From Oceanihabitans sp. 2_MG-2023 (GTDB lineage: Bacteria; Bacteroidota; Bacteroidia; Flavobacteriales; Flavobacteriaceae), in assembly GCF_030547245.1 (NCBI RefSeq), contig NZ_JAUOQT010000004.1, positions 67,001-131,000 of the forward strand: DNA of 64,000 nucleotides, written 5' to 3'. How positions within the stretch are numbered: position 1 is the first letter of the stretch; each line of letters begins with the position of its first letter. Of this stretch, positions 8,785 to 18,330 are shown one piece after another. The notes under the pieces were generated by a model. The model ran no database searches. It was not told the DNA's origin and saw only the letters and a list, made by a program, of their open reading frames with translations. A program made the position numbers and the translations under genes.

Positions 8785-10215
8785 ATGAAAAAACAAAACT
8801 TTTTTTTTATGTTGCTATGTCTTATACTTAGCCCAACACTTTTCGCGCAACAAGATCAAGATATTCCGGTACCGGAAGATCAAGTTTTTGCCGATGATTT
8901 AGTAGTGCAAGGTAGTGCAGTTGTCGGTTTCGATGCTATAGATGGTGAATCTTTTGGCTTTGATACTTTTAGGCTTAAAGAAAATAATCTAAGAATTCAT
9001 TTTGAAGACACCTCTGAAAGTGGTAGTTTTCCTTCTAATGACTGGAGGATTACTATTAATGATAGCAGTGATGGCGGTTTAAACTATTTTGCTATTGATG
9101 ATGCTAGTTCAGGAGCCAATCCATTTAGAATAATGGCAGGTGCAGGAAACAATGCCTTATATATTAATGCTTCTGGTAATGTTGGATTTGGTAATGCTGC
9201 ACCACTTGTAGAGTTACACGTTACAGATGGAGATACACCAACATTACGTTTAGAGCAAAATGAGGCTAATGGTTGGCCGGCGCAAACTTGGGATGTTGGA
9301 GGTAATGAAGCTAACTTTTTTATAAGAGATATAACTAATGGGACTTTGTTGCCTTTTAGAATGCAACCAGGAGCTGCAACAAACTCTTTATTTGTTGCTT
9401 CTACTGGTAATGTTAGTTTGGGAGACGACTCTGCTTCAGAGAAATTAGAGGTAAATGGTAATGCTGCAATTATAGGTAATACCTATATTACCGGTCAAGC
9501 CGGAATTGCAACAAATACTCCAGATGCTAATGCGTCTTTAGATCTTGCTGCAACAGATAAAGCATTATTATTAAATAGGTTAACTACTGCAAGTAGAACT
9601 GCTTTAACAACAGCTGCAGTTGCAGGTATGTTAGTGTATGATACCGATGAAAATAAAACCTATTATTTTGATGGAACTGCTTGGGTAGACCCTTCTAGTG
9701 ATAACCAAAATTTAACTTCTGCTTCTATAGTAGATACTACTTTAACTATTGCTATTGAAGGCGGATCATCAGTAAATGTAGATTTAGCACCAATTTTAAC
9801 ACCTTTACAGACAGCAATTACCGATTTAGAAAATGAAAATATAGCACAACAAGCGCAAATTGATGCACTAATGGCTAGAATGGATGCTGTTGAAGCTTGT
9901 GCTTGTGGTGGAACTTTAGGTATTGCAGATATTTCTGATGATTTAAATGATAATGCAAATATTAGATTAAATCAAAATATTCCAAACCCTTTTCAATCTA
10001 CTACAACGATAAACTATTTTATACCAAATAAATATAATACTGCTAACATTCAAGTAGTATCTTCTTTAGGTCAAGTGGTTTATGATATTCCTGTTACAAA
10101 ATTTGGTGATGGTTCGGTTACTTTAACTAAAAACAATTTGCAATCTTCAGTTTATTTTTACACGCTTTATGTTGATGGTGAAAAAATAGATACCAAACGA
10201 TTAGTTGTAGATTAA
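8785..10215 (+). CDS. T9SS type A sorting domain-containing secreted protein
   Basis: 476 residues. Signal peptide MKKQNFFFMLLCLILSPTLFA. The central region has two related stretches ending in PFRIMAGAGNNALYINASGNV and PFRMQPGAATNSLFVASTGNV, as in tail-fibre-like surface proteins of Bacteroidota, then a short coiled coil (about 345-370) and a CACGG segment. The last 80 residues, from LNQNIPNPFQSTTTINY to KRLVVD, are a type A sorting domain that directs export through the type IX secretion system and attachment to the surface. The exact role (adhesin or structural) is not readable. It has its own promoter and terminator. Confidence 0.85.
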   Translation: MKKQNFFFMLLCLILSPTLFAQQDQDIPVPEDQVFADDLVVQGSAVVGFDAIDGESFGFDTFRLKENNLRIHFEDTSESGSFPSNDWRITINDSSDGGLNYFAIDDASSGANPFRIMAGAGNNALYINASGNVGFGNAAPLVELHVTDGDTPTLRLEQNEANGWPAQTWDVGGNEANFFIRDITNGTLLPFRMQPGAATNSLFVASTGNVSLGDDSASEKLEVNGNAAIIGNTYITGQAGIATNTPDANASLDLAATDKALLLNRLTTASRTALTTAAVAGMLVYDTDENKTYYFDGTAWVDPSSDNQNLTSASIVDTTLTIAIEGGSSVNVDLAPILTPLQTAITDLENENIAQQAQIDALMARMDAVEACACGGTLGIADISDDLNDNANIRLNQNIPNPFQSTTTINYFIPNKYNTANIQVVSSLGQVVYDIPVTKFGDGSVTLTKNNLQSSVYFYTLYVDGEKIDTKRLVVD

Positions 10216-10244
10216 GAATGAAGTAGAATTTTAAAGTAGATAAA

Positions 10245-10286
10245 AAAAAACAGCGTGCATCTTAATTTAAGACTTACGCTGTTTTT
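10245..10286. terminator. bidirectional rho-independent terminator
   Basis: AAAAACAGCGT and ACGCTGTTTTT form an 11-bp stem with T runs on both strands, between the T9SS protein gene (plus) and clpB (minus), which converge here. Confidence 0.85.
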
Positions 10287-10307
10287 CAACTAACTAACCA
10301 ACTTACT

Positions 10308-10355
10308 ATGAAAACGTATAAACTTTTAAGTTATTTTACGTTAACAATACTTTAA
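10308..10355 (+). pseudogene. possible relic signal peptide (15 codons)
   Basis: ATG at 10308 opens a 15-codon frame, MKTYKLLSYFTLTIL, then TAA. It looks like the first part of a signal peptide and is preceded by a CTAACTAACCAACTTACT leader like those I recall before surface-protein genes in this family. No continuation was seen in other frames before clpB. Either a gene relic or chance. Confidence 0.3.
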
Positions 10356-10400
10356 TATATTTCATTTATTCTTTTGGTTTTCTTTAAGAATAATAGGGTT

Positions 10401-13010
10401 TTATACTTTTTCTGTAACCAAGCTATTTTGATTTCTAAAAACTAATTCTCCATCAAAAGCATCTAGTAAAATAATACTATCTGTAGTTACAGTTCCTGCA
10501 AGTATTTCTTTACTTAAAGCATTTAAAACTTCTTTTTGAATTACTCGTTTTACAGGTCTTGCTCCATATTCTGGATTATACCCTTTGTTTGCTAGATATT
10601 CTACAGCTTCTTGTGTAGCATCAAAAGTAATACCTTGTTGTGCTACCATTTTGGTAACCGATTTTAATTGTAAACCAACTATGTCAACAATATTGTCTTT
10701 ACTTAAAGGAGTAAACATAATGGTGTCGTCTATTCGATTTAAAAACTCTGGTCTTACGCTTTGTTTTAGTATTGCTAAAACATCTACTTTTGCTGCTTCT
10801 ATAGCAGAGTCTATATCTTTTGTTGCTTCAAAACGTTGTTGTATAATATCACTTCCCATGTTAGAAGTCATGATAATTATTGCATTTTTAAAATCGGCAA
10901 CACGACCTTTGTTGTCGGTTAATCTACCTTCATCTAATACTTGTAATAAAATATTAAAAGTATCTGGATGTGCTTTTTCAATTTCATCTAATAGGACCAC
11001 AGAGTATGGTTTTCTTCGAACCGCTTCTGTAAGTTGTCCTCCTTCATCATAGCCAACATATCCAGGAGGAGCACCAACTAATCTGCTTACCGCATGACGT
11101 TCTTGGTATTCGCTCATATCTATTCTAGTCATAGCATTCTCATCATCAAAAAGATATTCTGCTAAAGCTTTAGCTAGCTCTGTTTTACCAACGCCAGTTG
11201 TACCTAAGAAAAGGAATGTGCCTATTGGTTTTTCAGGGTTTTGTAAGCCAGCTCTACTACGACGTACAGCATCACTAACAGCAACAATAGCTTCTTCTTG
11301 ACCAACAACACGTTTGTGTAGCTCATCTTCTAGTTTTAAAAGTTTTTCTCTGTCGCTTTGTAGCATTTTGGAAACAGGAATCCCTGTCCATTTGGCAACA
11401 ACATCTGCAATATCTTCGTAAGTAACTTCTTCTTTAATTAAAGAGCTTTCACTTTGATTTTCTTGCAATTCTTTTTGTAGTTTTTCTAACTGTTCCTGTG
11501 CTTCTTTAATTTTTCCATAGCGAATTTCGGCAACTTTTCCATAATCTCCATCTCTTTCTGCGCGTTCTGCTTCTAGCTTAAACTCTTCAATGTTGGATTT
11601 TGCTGTTTGTATGTTGTCTACAACATCTTTTTCGCTTTTCCATTTTGCAAATATTTCGTTGCGTTCTTCTTTTAAATTAGCTAAATCTGCACGAAGCGAT
11701 TTTAATTTTGTTTCGTCCTTTTCACGTTTGATCGCTTCAATTTCAATTTCTAATTGCATAATTTTACGATCTAAAACATCTAATTCTTCAGGTTTAGAGT
11801 TTATTTCCATGCGAAGTTTGGAAGCAGCTTCATCCATTAAATCAATAGCTTTATCTGGTAAAAAACGATTGGTTATATACCTTTGTGAAAGCTCTACAGC
11901 TCCAATAATAGCTTCATCTTTAATACGTACTTTATGGTGTGTCTCGTACTTTTCTTTAATTCCTCTTAAAATAGAAATAGCACTTTCGGTATCTGGCTCA
12001 TTCACCATTACTTTTTGAAAACGACGTTCTAAAGCTTTGTCTTTTTCAAAATATTTCTGGTATTCATCTAAGGTGGTTGCTCCAATAGCACGAAGTTCTC
12101 CACGTGCTAATGCTGGTTTTAAAATATTTGCAGCATCCATTGCGCCTTGACCTCCTCCAGCTCCAACTAATGTATGGATTTCATCTATAAAAAGAACAAT
12201 GTCCCCATCGCTTTCGGTAACCTCTTTAATAACTGCTTTTAGTCGTTCTTCAAATTCCCCTTTAAACTTTGCGCCAGCTATTAGTGCTCCCATGTCTAAT
12301 GCAAAAATTTGCTTGTCTATCAAGTTTTCAGGAATATCTCCATCTACTATCCTGTGTGCTAAACCTTCTGCAATAGCAGTTTTACCAGTTCCAGGCTCAC
12401 CAACTAAAATAGGATTGTTCTTGGTTCTACGCGATAAAATTTGAAGTATTCTTCTAATTTCTTCATCTCTACCTATTACAGGGTCTAGTTTCCCATCTTT
12501 AGCTAATTGGTTGAGGTTTTTAGCGTATTTGTTTAAGGAGTTGTATGTTTCTTCTTGGCTTTGCGATGTAACTCTATCTCCTTTACGTAACTCTTCAATA
12601 GCAGCTTGTAAGCCTTTTTCGGTAATACTTTGGTCTTTTAAAACCTGTGCAATTTTACTTTTTGATTTAAAAATAGCTAAAATTAAATGTTCGACAGAAA
12701 CATAATCATCGTTCATTTTTTTTGCAACAATGGATGCTTCATTTAGTGTTTTTCCTGTTTCTCGAGATAATATTATATCTCCACCAGAAACTTTAGGAAA
12801 GCTTTCTAATTCTTTGTCTAAAATTTGTTGTAGTATGGTGATATTAACATTCAATTTTTTTAATAAGAATGGTAGTACATTTTCATCTACTTCAAAAATA
12901 GCTTTAAAGAGATGTTCGTTTTCAATTTGTTGATGACCATAACTTTGTGCAATTTGTTGCGCTTGCTGTATGGCTTCTTGCGATTTTATTGTATAATTGT
13001 TAAAGTTCAT
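10401..13010 (-). CDS. clpB: ATP-dependent chaperone ClpB
   Basis: Hsp100 disaggregase that works with DnaK to resolubilise aggregated proteins, cytosolic hexamer. 869 residues. Order: N-terminal Clp repeats (1-145), first AAA+ module with Walker A GEPGTGKT (204-211) and Walker [10 protein letters not shown], the long charged coiled-coil M domain (about 400-530), and the second AAA+ module with GTTGVGKT and [11 protein letters not shown]. The M domain separates it from ClpA and ClpC. The upstream gap contains GAC/GTC inverted repeats that may be regulatory. Confidence 0.98.
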   Translation of the reverse strand: MNFNNYTIKSQEAIQQAQQIAQSYGHQQIENEHLFKAIFEVDENVLPFLLKKLNVNITILQQILDKELESFPKVSGGDIILSRETGKTLNEASIVAKKMNDDYVSVEHLILAIFKSKSKIAQVLKDQSITEKGLQAAIEELRKGDRVTSQSQEETYNSLNKYAKNLNQLAKDGKLDPVIGRDEEIRRILQILSRRTKNNPILVGEPGTGKTAIAEGLAHRIVDGDIPENLIDKQIFALDMGALIAGAKFKGEFEERLKAVIKEVTESDGDIVLFIDEIHTLVGAGGGQGAMDAANILKPALARGELRAIGATTLDEYQKYFEKDKALERRFQKVMVNEPDTESAISILRGIKEKYETHHKVRIKDEAIIGAVELSQRYITNRFLPDKAIDLMDEAASKLRMEINSKPEELDVLDRKIMQLEIEIEAIKREKDETKLKSLRADLANLKEERNEIFAKWKSEKDVVDNIQTAKSNIEEFKLEAERAERDGDYGKVAEIRYGKIKEAQEQLEKLQKELQENQSESSLIKEEVTYEDIADVVAKWTGIPVSKMLQSDREKLLKLEDELHKRVVGQEEAIVAVSDAVRRSRAGLQNPEKPIGTFLFLGTTGVGKTELAKALAEYLFDDENAMTRIDMSEYQERHAVSRLVGAPPGYVGYDEGGQLTEAVRRKPYSVVLLDEIEKAHPDTFNILLQVLDEGRLTDNKGRVADFKNAIIIMTSNMGSDIIQQRFEATKDIDSAIEAAKVDVLAILKQSVRPEFLNRIDDTIMFTPLSKDNIVDIVGLQLKSVTKMVAQQGITFDATQEAVEYLANKGYNPEYGARPVKRVIQKEVLNALSKEILAGTVTTDSIILLDAFDGELVFRNQNSLVTEKV

Positions 13011-13072
13011 GTTGTTTTATTTTTCTTTATTCTGATAAGTATTAGTCAACAATCTTACCAGTTAAACAGGTG

Positions 13073-13116
13073 AGACAAAATGTCTGATTTACTGAGTAGT
13101 GAAATGACTTTTTGTC
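13073..13116. promoter_or_regulatory. paired inverted repeats upstream of clpB
   Basis: AGACA-AAA-TGTCT (13073-13085) is a perfect 5-3-5 inverted repeat; GAC-TTTTT-GTC (13106-13116) follows 20 bp away. CTTTTTGTC (13108-13116) recurs in inverted form as GACAAAAAG at 13164-13172. They lie 63-162 bp upstream of the clpB start, a natural place for heat-shock control. The regulator is not identified. Confidence 0.35.
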
Positions 13117-13219
13117 TGTTTCTCTGGTTGGGTAAACTAATAGTAAGTTTACAATAATGTTTCGACAAAAAGAATGATTAATATCATTAAAAGGGTATTA
13201 GATTGTTTCATTTAAAAAT

Positions 13220-13227
13220 TAATTTTG
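13220..13227 (+). promoter_or_regulatory. candidate -7 promoter box
   Basis: TAATTTTG matches TAnnTTTG, 27 bp before the ATG of the ytxJ-like gene at 13255. No clear -33 element at the usual spacing. Confidence 0.35.
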
Positions 13228-13254
13228 CTTTCTAGCAAATAAAGAATAGAGTGT

Positions 13255-13635
13255 ATGTTTAAAAAAATATTCGGTTCTAAAGAGCCAAAAGAAGTAAAGG
13301 TTTTGCCTTGGATACCTTTAAATGATTTGCAACAACTAACGTTTATTGAGGAAAAATCGAAAACAAAAACACAAGTGATATTTAAGCATTCTACACGATG
13401 TGGTATTAGTAGAATGGTTATGAATCAATTTATTGCAATGTATGGTTTAACCGAAAAAGATTTGGATTTGTACTATTTAGATTTGCTAAATTATAGAGCT
13501 GTTTCTGATGCGGTTGGCGTTAAGTTTATGGTTATGCATGAGTCACCACAGTTATTAGTTATTAAAAATGGAACCCTTATTACTCATGCGTCTCATGGAG
13601 GTGTTAATGACATTAAATTAGAGGATTATATCTAA
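13255..13635 (+). CDS. ytxJ: bacillithiol-system redox protein, YtxJ-like (monothiol)
   Basis: 126 residues, thioredoxin-like fold. The single active-site Cys49 in FKHSTRCGISRMV and the SPQLLVIKNG and ASHGGV segments near the end are typical of YtxJ/DUF2847 proteins, thought to de-bacillithiolate proteins as a monothiol bacilliredoxin. The presence of bshB1 elsewhere in this window supports bacillithiol use. The gene overlaps the stop of the convergent plug-domain gene by four bases. Confidence 0.85.
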   Translation: MFKKIFGSKEPKEVKVLPWIPLNDLQQLTFIEEKSKTKTQVIFKHSTRCGISRMVMNQFIAMYGLTEKDLDLYYLDLLNYRAVSDAVGVKFMVMHESPQLLVIKNGTLITHASHGGVNDIKLEDYI

Positions 13636-16040
13636 TTGCTATTTGTTTTTGTATTAATAGTTGTAATTTTAAATAGCAAATCCCCTTTATCGCTTTGGCC
13701 ATTAATAATTAGTTTTATGTGTTCTAAATTATCGTTGTAAACTGTTATAAAATTATCTGTGTTTGGCTTTAATTCTATATTTGGTATCCAATCTAGAGTG
13801 CTATAATATATTTTAGAATTTTTTGTTGGAAATTGTATATCTTCATTATAATAATTTTCTGTTGAAATTGAAAAACCAAAATCTACATTCCCAATTTTTA
13901 ATGTAGATAGTGTATTGTCTGAATTTTTAATCGTATTTGTTTCTCCTTTCGTTTTTAGTATTACAACTCCCGCAAACCCATCTAATCCATAACCAGCTCC
14001 TGAAGCATTTACTTTAGCTTCTACGATTTCTGTAGCATTAATAGATCTTAGTAAATCGAAATCTGGTACTCTAACACCATTTAAAATTACAGCGACTTCA
14101 TCATTTCTACTGCCTGGGATAATAGATTTTGCTCCTCTAGTAGATCTTATTTTTGTTGAGAAAACATCTACTTCAATTCCTGGTAAATCTTTAATAACAT
14201 CCATTACTGTTTCGTTAGGTGAGTATCTGTTTTCTTTTATTTGATACGTTTTTGTAAAGCTACTTGCACGAACTTTAGGGTCTGGATAATCATCTGGGAG
14301 AACTGTTTTTTTTGTTTTCGATTGAATAACCACTTCGTCTAGAATTTCTTGTGTTTTTATTTGTTTAGAATCTTGGTCCTCAATTTTGGCATAGGTATAG
14401 TTCTTTGCGTACAACTCTTTTAAGTTTTTATTAGAAACAATCTCTGGCTTGTAGTCTATAAAATCTTCATTTACCTTAATAATAGCTTTTAAAAGTCTCC
14501 CTTTATTATCGATTAAAGAAAGTTTGTAATTAGAGTTTTGCTTTAGTAAAAGACTATCAAAAACAAAGGTGTTGTTTGGTTTTAATCTAGATACTAAAAC
14601 AATATTATTTTCTTGTGAAGTAAGCATTATTCTAGAATTTTCACTATTCGCTTTGTTTAGTAATATAGAACCACTAATTCTTGTTCCAATTTCTGGTTTT
14701 TTTGTGGATTTTTTGTTTTTTGTAATTACTGAAAAATGATTTTTGTTTTGGGTTTGTATGTATGTATCTAGGTTTTTTAATGTCGATTTATTTAAAAAGT
14801 ATTTAGCTGCGTTTCCTGTTTTATCGTTTAAATAAGGAGTCACTAAAAAGTCGGAAAGAATATTATTTTGGTTTTGATACATCAACGATTTTTCAGGTAA
14901 AACCGAAATGCTAGCATTCGTTTTAGTGTAAATATTTTGGAGGTTTATTTTTAAGGTTGTAGAATCTTTTGAATTGGAAATTTTAGTTACTTCTATTTCT
15001 ATTTGATTTTTATTAGTATTAAAAATATTACGTTCTGCAATGGGTTGATTTTTATTATTAAACAGCGTTATGGTATTAATACCATTAAAAAGATCATTTT
15101 TAAGTAGCTTTAGGTTATAGCTATAGTATTCTTGACTTATAGTAATGGGGATTACAGATAAAACATGTCCTTTTCTATGTATTACAGCAAAAATAGTGTT
15201 CCCTTTTTCTTGCTGAATGGTACTTTTGTTAGTTGTTATTTTTAAGCTAATTGCATCCTTATTTTCCTGTTTTTCTTTTTTGTGAATAATAAATCCAGTT
15301 TCTTGAGTTTGCGGTATTTTATACTTAGAATTATTAATCTTTATAGAATATGCATCTTGTTCATAAGGAGTTAGTTGAAAGTTTCCAATTCCATTTTTAT
15401 CACTATAAAATTCGGTGATTACCTCTCCATTTTTATCTATTACATTCCCATGAACCTTTATTGGTTCGTTGTTTTTTGTACTTGAAAAATATATTGTATT
15501 CTCCGTGTTTTTTAAAATAACGTTACTTTCTGGGTAGAATTGAAAGGTAGTATCTGTATTTAAAGATTCTGTGTTTTCTTGTGAAGAAATAAAACCGTCT
15601 TCTAAATTATTAATTTTAATGGGTTTAATGTAAGTATTATTAAAATTAGTATTCCAATTGGTGTCTAATTGCAAGTAATATGTATTTGTTTTTATAGTAT
15701 CCGGTATTTTTATTTTGCCTTCTACTTTTCCATTAGAAACATAAGCTAATTGCTTTGCTATTAGTTTCTTTTCAGTATCGTAAAGGTTTAGATGTAAGTT
15801 TGTGGTTTTGTAGTTTGGTGTTTCAGTGATATCGTAAGCCACATAAGCTTTAAACCAAATATGTTCTCCCGAAAAATAGGTTGTTTTATTCGTGTGAACA
15901 GCAAATTTCTCTAAATATTCATGATGCAAAAAGTTGTTTTTTGAAACAAAAGATTGTGTTATATTTTGTTCTTCCTTTTGTGCATATGTACTAGTATGAA
16001 AACTGAATATAGTGATTAATATAACAATGAATCTTTGCAT
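13632..16040 (-). CDS. A2M-like/TonB-plug domain outer membrane-associated protein
   Basis: 802 residues. Signal peptide MQRFIVILITIFSFHTSTYA. Residues about 45-140 (KFAVHTNKTTYFSGEHIWFK onward) resemble an alpha-2-macroglobulin MG-type beta domain; further beta-rich domains follow. Near 620-735 there is a TonB-dependent-receptor plug: SPNETVMDVIKDLPGIEV, VAVILNGVRVPDFDLLRSI, GAGYGLDGFAGVVILKTKG. Only about 80 residues follow, so there is no 22-strand barrel. A paralogue lies immediately upstream on the same strand. The likely role is a periplasmic or surface partner of a transport complex; this is inference. Confidence 0.75.
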   Translation of the reverse strand: MQRFIVILITIFSFHTSTYAQKEEQNITQSFVSKNNFLHHEYLEKFAVHTNKTTYFSGEHIWFKAYVAYDITETPNYKTTNLHLNLYDTEKKLIAKQLAYVSNGKVEGKIKIPDTIKTNTYYLQLDTNWNTNFNNTYIKPIKINNLEDGFISSQENTESLNTDTTFQFYPESNVILKNTENTIYFSSTKNNEPIKVHGNVIDKNGEVITEFYSDKNGIGNFQLTPYEQDAYSIKINNSKYKIPQTQETGFIIHKKEKQENKDAISLKITTNKSTIQQEKGNTIFAVIHRKGHVLSVIPITISQEYYSYNLKLLKNDLFNGINTITLFNNKNQPIAERNIFNTNKNQIEIEVTKISNSKDSTTLKINLQNIYTKTNASISVLPEKSLMYQNQNNILSDFLVTPYLNDKTGNAAKYFLNKSTLKNLDTYIQTQNKNHFSVITKNKKSTKKPEIGTRISGSILLNKANSENSRIMLTSQENNIVLVSRLKPNNTFVFDSLLLKQNSNYKLSLIDNKGRLLKAIIKVNEDFIDYKPEIVSNKNLKELYAKNYTYAKIEDQDSKQIKTQEILDEVVIQSKTKKTVLPDDYPDPKVRASSFTKTYQIKENRYSPNETVMDVIKDLPGIEVDVFSTKIRSTRGAKSIIPGSRNDEVAVILNGVRVPDFDLLRSINATEIVEAKVNASGAGYGLDGFAGVVILKTKGETNTIKNSDNTLSTLKIGNVDFGFSISTENYYNEDIQFPTKNSKIYYSTLDWIPNIELKPNTDNFITVYNDNLEHIKLIINGQSDKGDLLFKITTINTKTNSN

Positions 16041-16132
16041 AATTTTTGTATGAATTTTTTAAAGATAATAATTTAAAATACTATAAAGAATAGGGTAAGT
16101 GAAAGTATTTATTAATCACGAATACTATATGG

Positions 16133-18265
16133 CTATAGTTCTATTATTTTACTAATTAAATTTCCATTTTCATTAAAACCATTAATAATCAGCTTAACCT
16201 TTTCATGCTTTGGTTTTTTAATTTTTAAAATATTTGAGCTATTTGCTTTTATATTGTAGTTCGGAATCCAATCTATAGTTTTATAATAATACTGTGACTG
16301 TAGACTTGGAAAAGTAAGTTTACTGTCTTCTAATTGTGCTTGGTTTAAGTTAAATCCTTTTACTGTTTGGTATTCTTTAGTAAAAGAATTGCCTTTGTTT
16401 TTATAACTAAAATCGTTTCTAGTAATTAAATTTATTACACCATTTGAGCCATTAATTCCATAGCCAGCTCCAGATATATTTACACTAATTAATTCAAAAT
16501 CGGTAACATTAAGATATGCAATATCTAAACCATCTTCTTGGCTAAATGGCATACCATCTAAAATGATATTCATCAATGAAGCACCAGCACTTTTCTGTAA
16601 ATTAGACATTCTTCTTGTGTATACTTTTATAACACCAAATTGATCCGTAACGCGTAAGCCAGGAATATTTATTAAATAATCTTTGAGGGTTAAATGAGAG
16701 TCTTTTTCAGTATCAATAATATAATCTTTTGAAAATCCTGCGCCTATTCCTAAAAATTTATTTTCTTTTTTTAATTCTTTAACTCTTTGTTGTTTTTTGT
16801 TTTGAATGTCTTTTAAAAACACTTCTTCTAATTCTTCGATTTCATTGTTAAGCGGGAAGTAATTAACTATTTCATTTGTATTCGAATTTATAACAGTACT
16901 GTCCAAATTTATTTCCTTTTCAGCATCTAAGGTTTCTGAAATAATAGGGTCTATAACCGTATAATTGTTTAGAATATTATCTGCTTTGTAGGTAACAAAA
17001 TCTTTATAAACATAAAATTCACCTTTTATAATTTCTCCTTTTTTATTTACCAAAGCAAGTTTATAATCGGAAGGATGTTTTAATAGTAAATTTTTAAATT
17101 CAAACTTTTTATCAGAAGTAATCGGGCTAGTTAAAAGTATGTTGTTAACATGTGAGGTTAGCATTACTTTGTGATTTTTTGTATTCTCTATGCTACTATT
17201 AACTGTTCCAATAATTTTTAAACCATTTTCTCTGGTAAATAGAGGTTTTGTATTTGTTTTGTCTTTATATGGAAATGCATTTTTAGTATCTATTCCTAGT
17301 AGTGTTTTCGTTATTGTAGCATTGCTATCTATGGCTTTCGTTTGTTGGTGTAAAACAGCAACACTTATATTGGTATCTTTTAAACTGTTTAACAGTTTAA
17401 TATTTAAACTTACAGAGTCTTTCGTTTCTTTTAAAACATTAGTAATAATGTCTACTTTTTTTTCTGGGTACTTATAGTAGTTTATTTGCGCAAGAATTTC
17501 GTTCTGTTTATTAAAAACCGATATGGTATTTGTGCCTTCGTATAGTGAGTTTTTATAAAAGTTTAATTTGTAAGTATTTATTCCTTTAATAAGTTTTATT
17601 GGAGCAACAGATTTAGCTACTCCTTTTTTATGTAATACTGCATAAATAAATTTGTCTTTTTCAGCTAATACTGTGTTGTTATCTGTGTTTAGTCGAAAGG
17701 AAACAATATCTTTTTTGTCTAATTTGTTTTCTTCGAGTATATATCCAGTTTTCTTTACATTAATGAAAGCAGTTCTATCCTCCTGATTTAATATTCTTTT
17801 TTGAGGTTTAGTAATAGAAGTAGTAGTATCCTTTATATTATAAATTTGAATAGGAAATAAGGAGCCTTCCTTAAAATTTCTATTCCATTGAGTATTTAAT
17901 TGTATCGTATAATTTCCTGTTTTTATATCTTCAGGAATAGCAATAGTGCCATAAGTGATTCCTTTATCTACATAAAACAATTCGCTTATTACCAGTTTAT
18001 TTTCAGAGTCGTATATGTTTATATGAAGGTTGGTCGTTTCAAGAAAAGGTTTGTTATTCTCTTCATGTACCACATAGGCTTTAAAAAATATTTCTTCTTG
18101 TGTGAAGTAAACGCTTTTATTGGTGTGTAAATAAAAATTTTCTAAACTATAATTGTTGAAATATCCATTATTTAATATTGCATCAATAGGGTCTTTATTA
18201 CTATTGCTTTGAGAAAAGGAAAGATTTGTAGCTAAAGCAATAAAAATAAGTAGGATGTTTCTCAT
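16133..18265 (-). CDS. A2M-like/TonB-plug domain outer membrane-associated protein, paralogue
   Basis: 710 residues with the same order as the following gene: signal peptide MRNILLIFIALATNLSFS, MG-like domain (FYLHTNKSVYFTQEEIFFKA; TTNLHINIYDSENK), middle beta domains, then a plug with LKDYLINIPGLRVTDQFG, MNIILDGMPFSQEDGLDIA and ISGAGYGINGSNGVINLITR. It too ends about 100 residues after the plug with no barrel. The two are clearly diverged tandem duplicates (shared TTNLHxNxYD, SGAGYGxxG, DWIPN segments), 92 bp apart and probably co-transcribed. Confidence 0.75.
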   Translation of the reverse strand: MRNILLIFIALATNLSFSQSNSNKDPIDAILNNGYFNNYSLENFYLHTNKSVYFTQEEIFFKAYVVHEENNKPFLETTNLHINIYDSENKLVISELFYVDKGITYGTIAIPEDIKTGNYTIQLNTQWNRNFKEGSLFPIQIYNIKDTTTSITKPQKRILNQEDRTAFINVKKTGYILEENKLDKKDIVSFRLNTDNNTVLAEKDKFIYAVLHKKGVAKSVAPIKLIKGINTYKLNFYKNSLYEGTNTISVFNKQNEILAQINYYKYPEKKVDIITNVLKETKDSVSLNIKLLNSLKDTNISVAVLHQQTKAIDSNATITKTLLGIDTKNAFPYKDKTNTKPLFTRENGLKIIGTVNSSIENTKNHKVMLTSHVNNILLTSPITSDKKFEFKNLLLKHPSDYKLALVNKKGEIIKGEFYVYKDFVTYKADNILNNYTVIDPIISETLDAEKEINLDSTVINSNTNEIVNYFPLNNEIEELEEVFLKDIQNKKQQRVKELKKENKFLGIGAGFSKDYIIDTEKDSHLTLKDYLINIPGLRVTDQFGVIKVYTRRMSNLQKSAGASLMNIILDGMPFSQEDGLDIAYLNVTDFELISVNISGAGYGINGSNGVINLITRNDFSYKNKGNSFTKEYQTVKGFNLNQAQLEDSKLTFPSLQSQYYYKTIDWIPNYNIKANSSNILKIKKPKHEKVKLIINGFNENGNLISKIIEL

Positions 18266-18330
18266 AAGTTAATTTTTGTAACAATAGTCTTGCAAATAAG
18301 TATCGATAACGAACATTTCGTATAGATTTA

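Noticed and set aside
10585-12933. Several open frames opposite clpB
   Set aside because: They are shadows of the clpB coding strand with no known motif.
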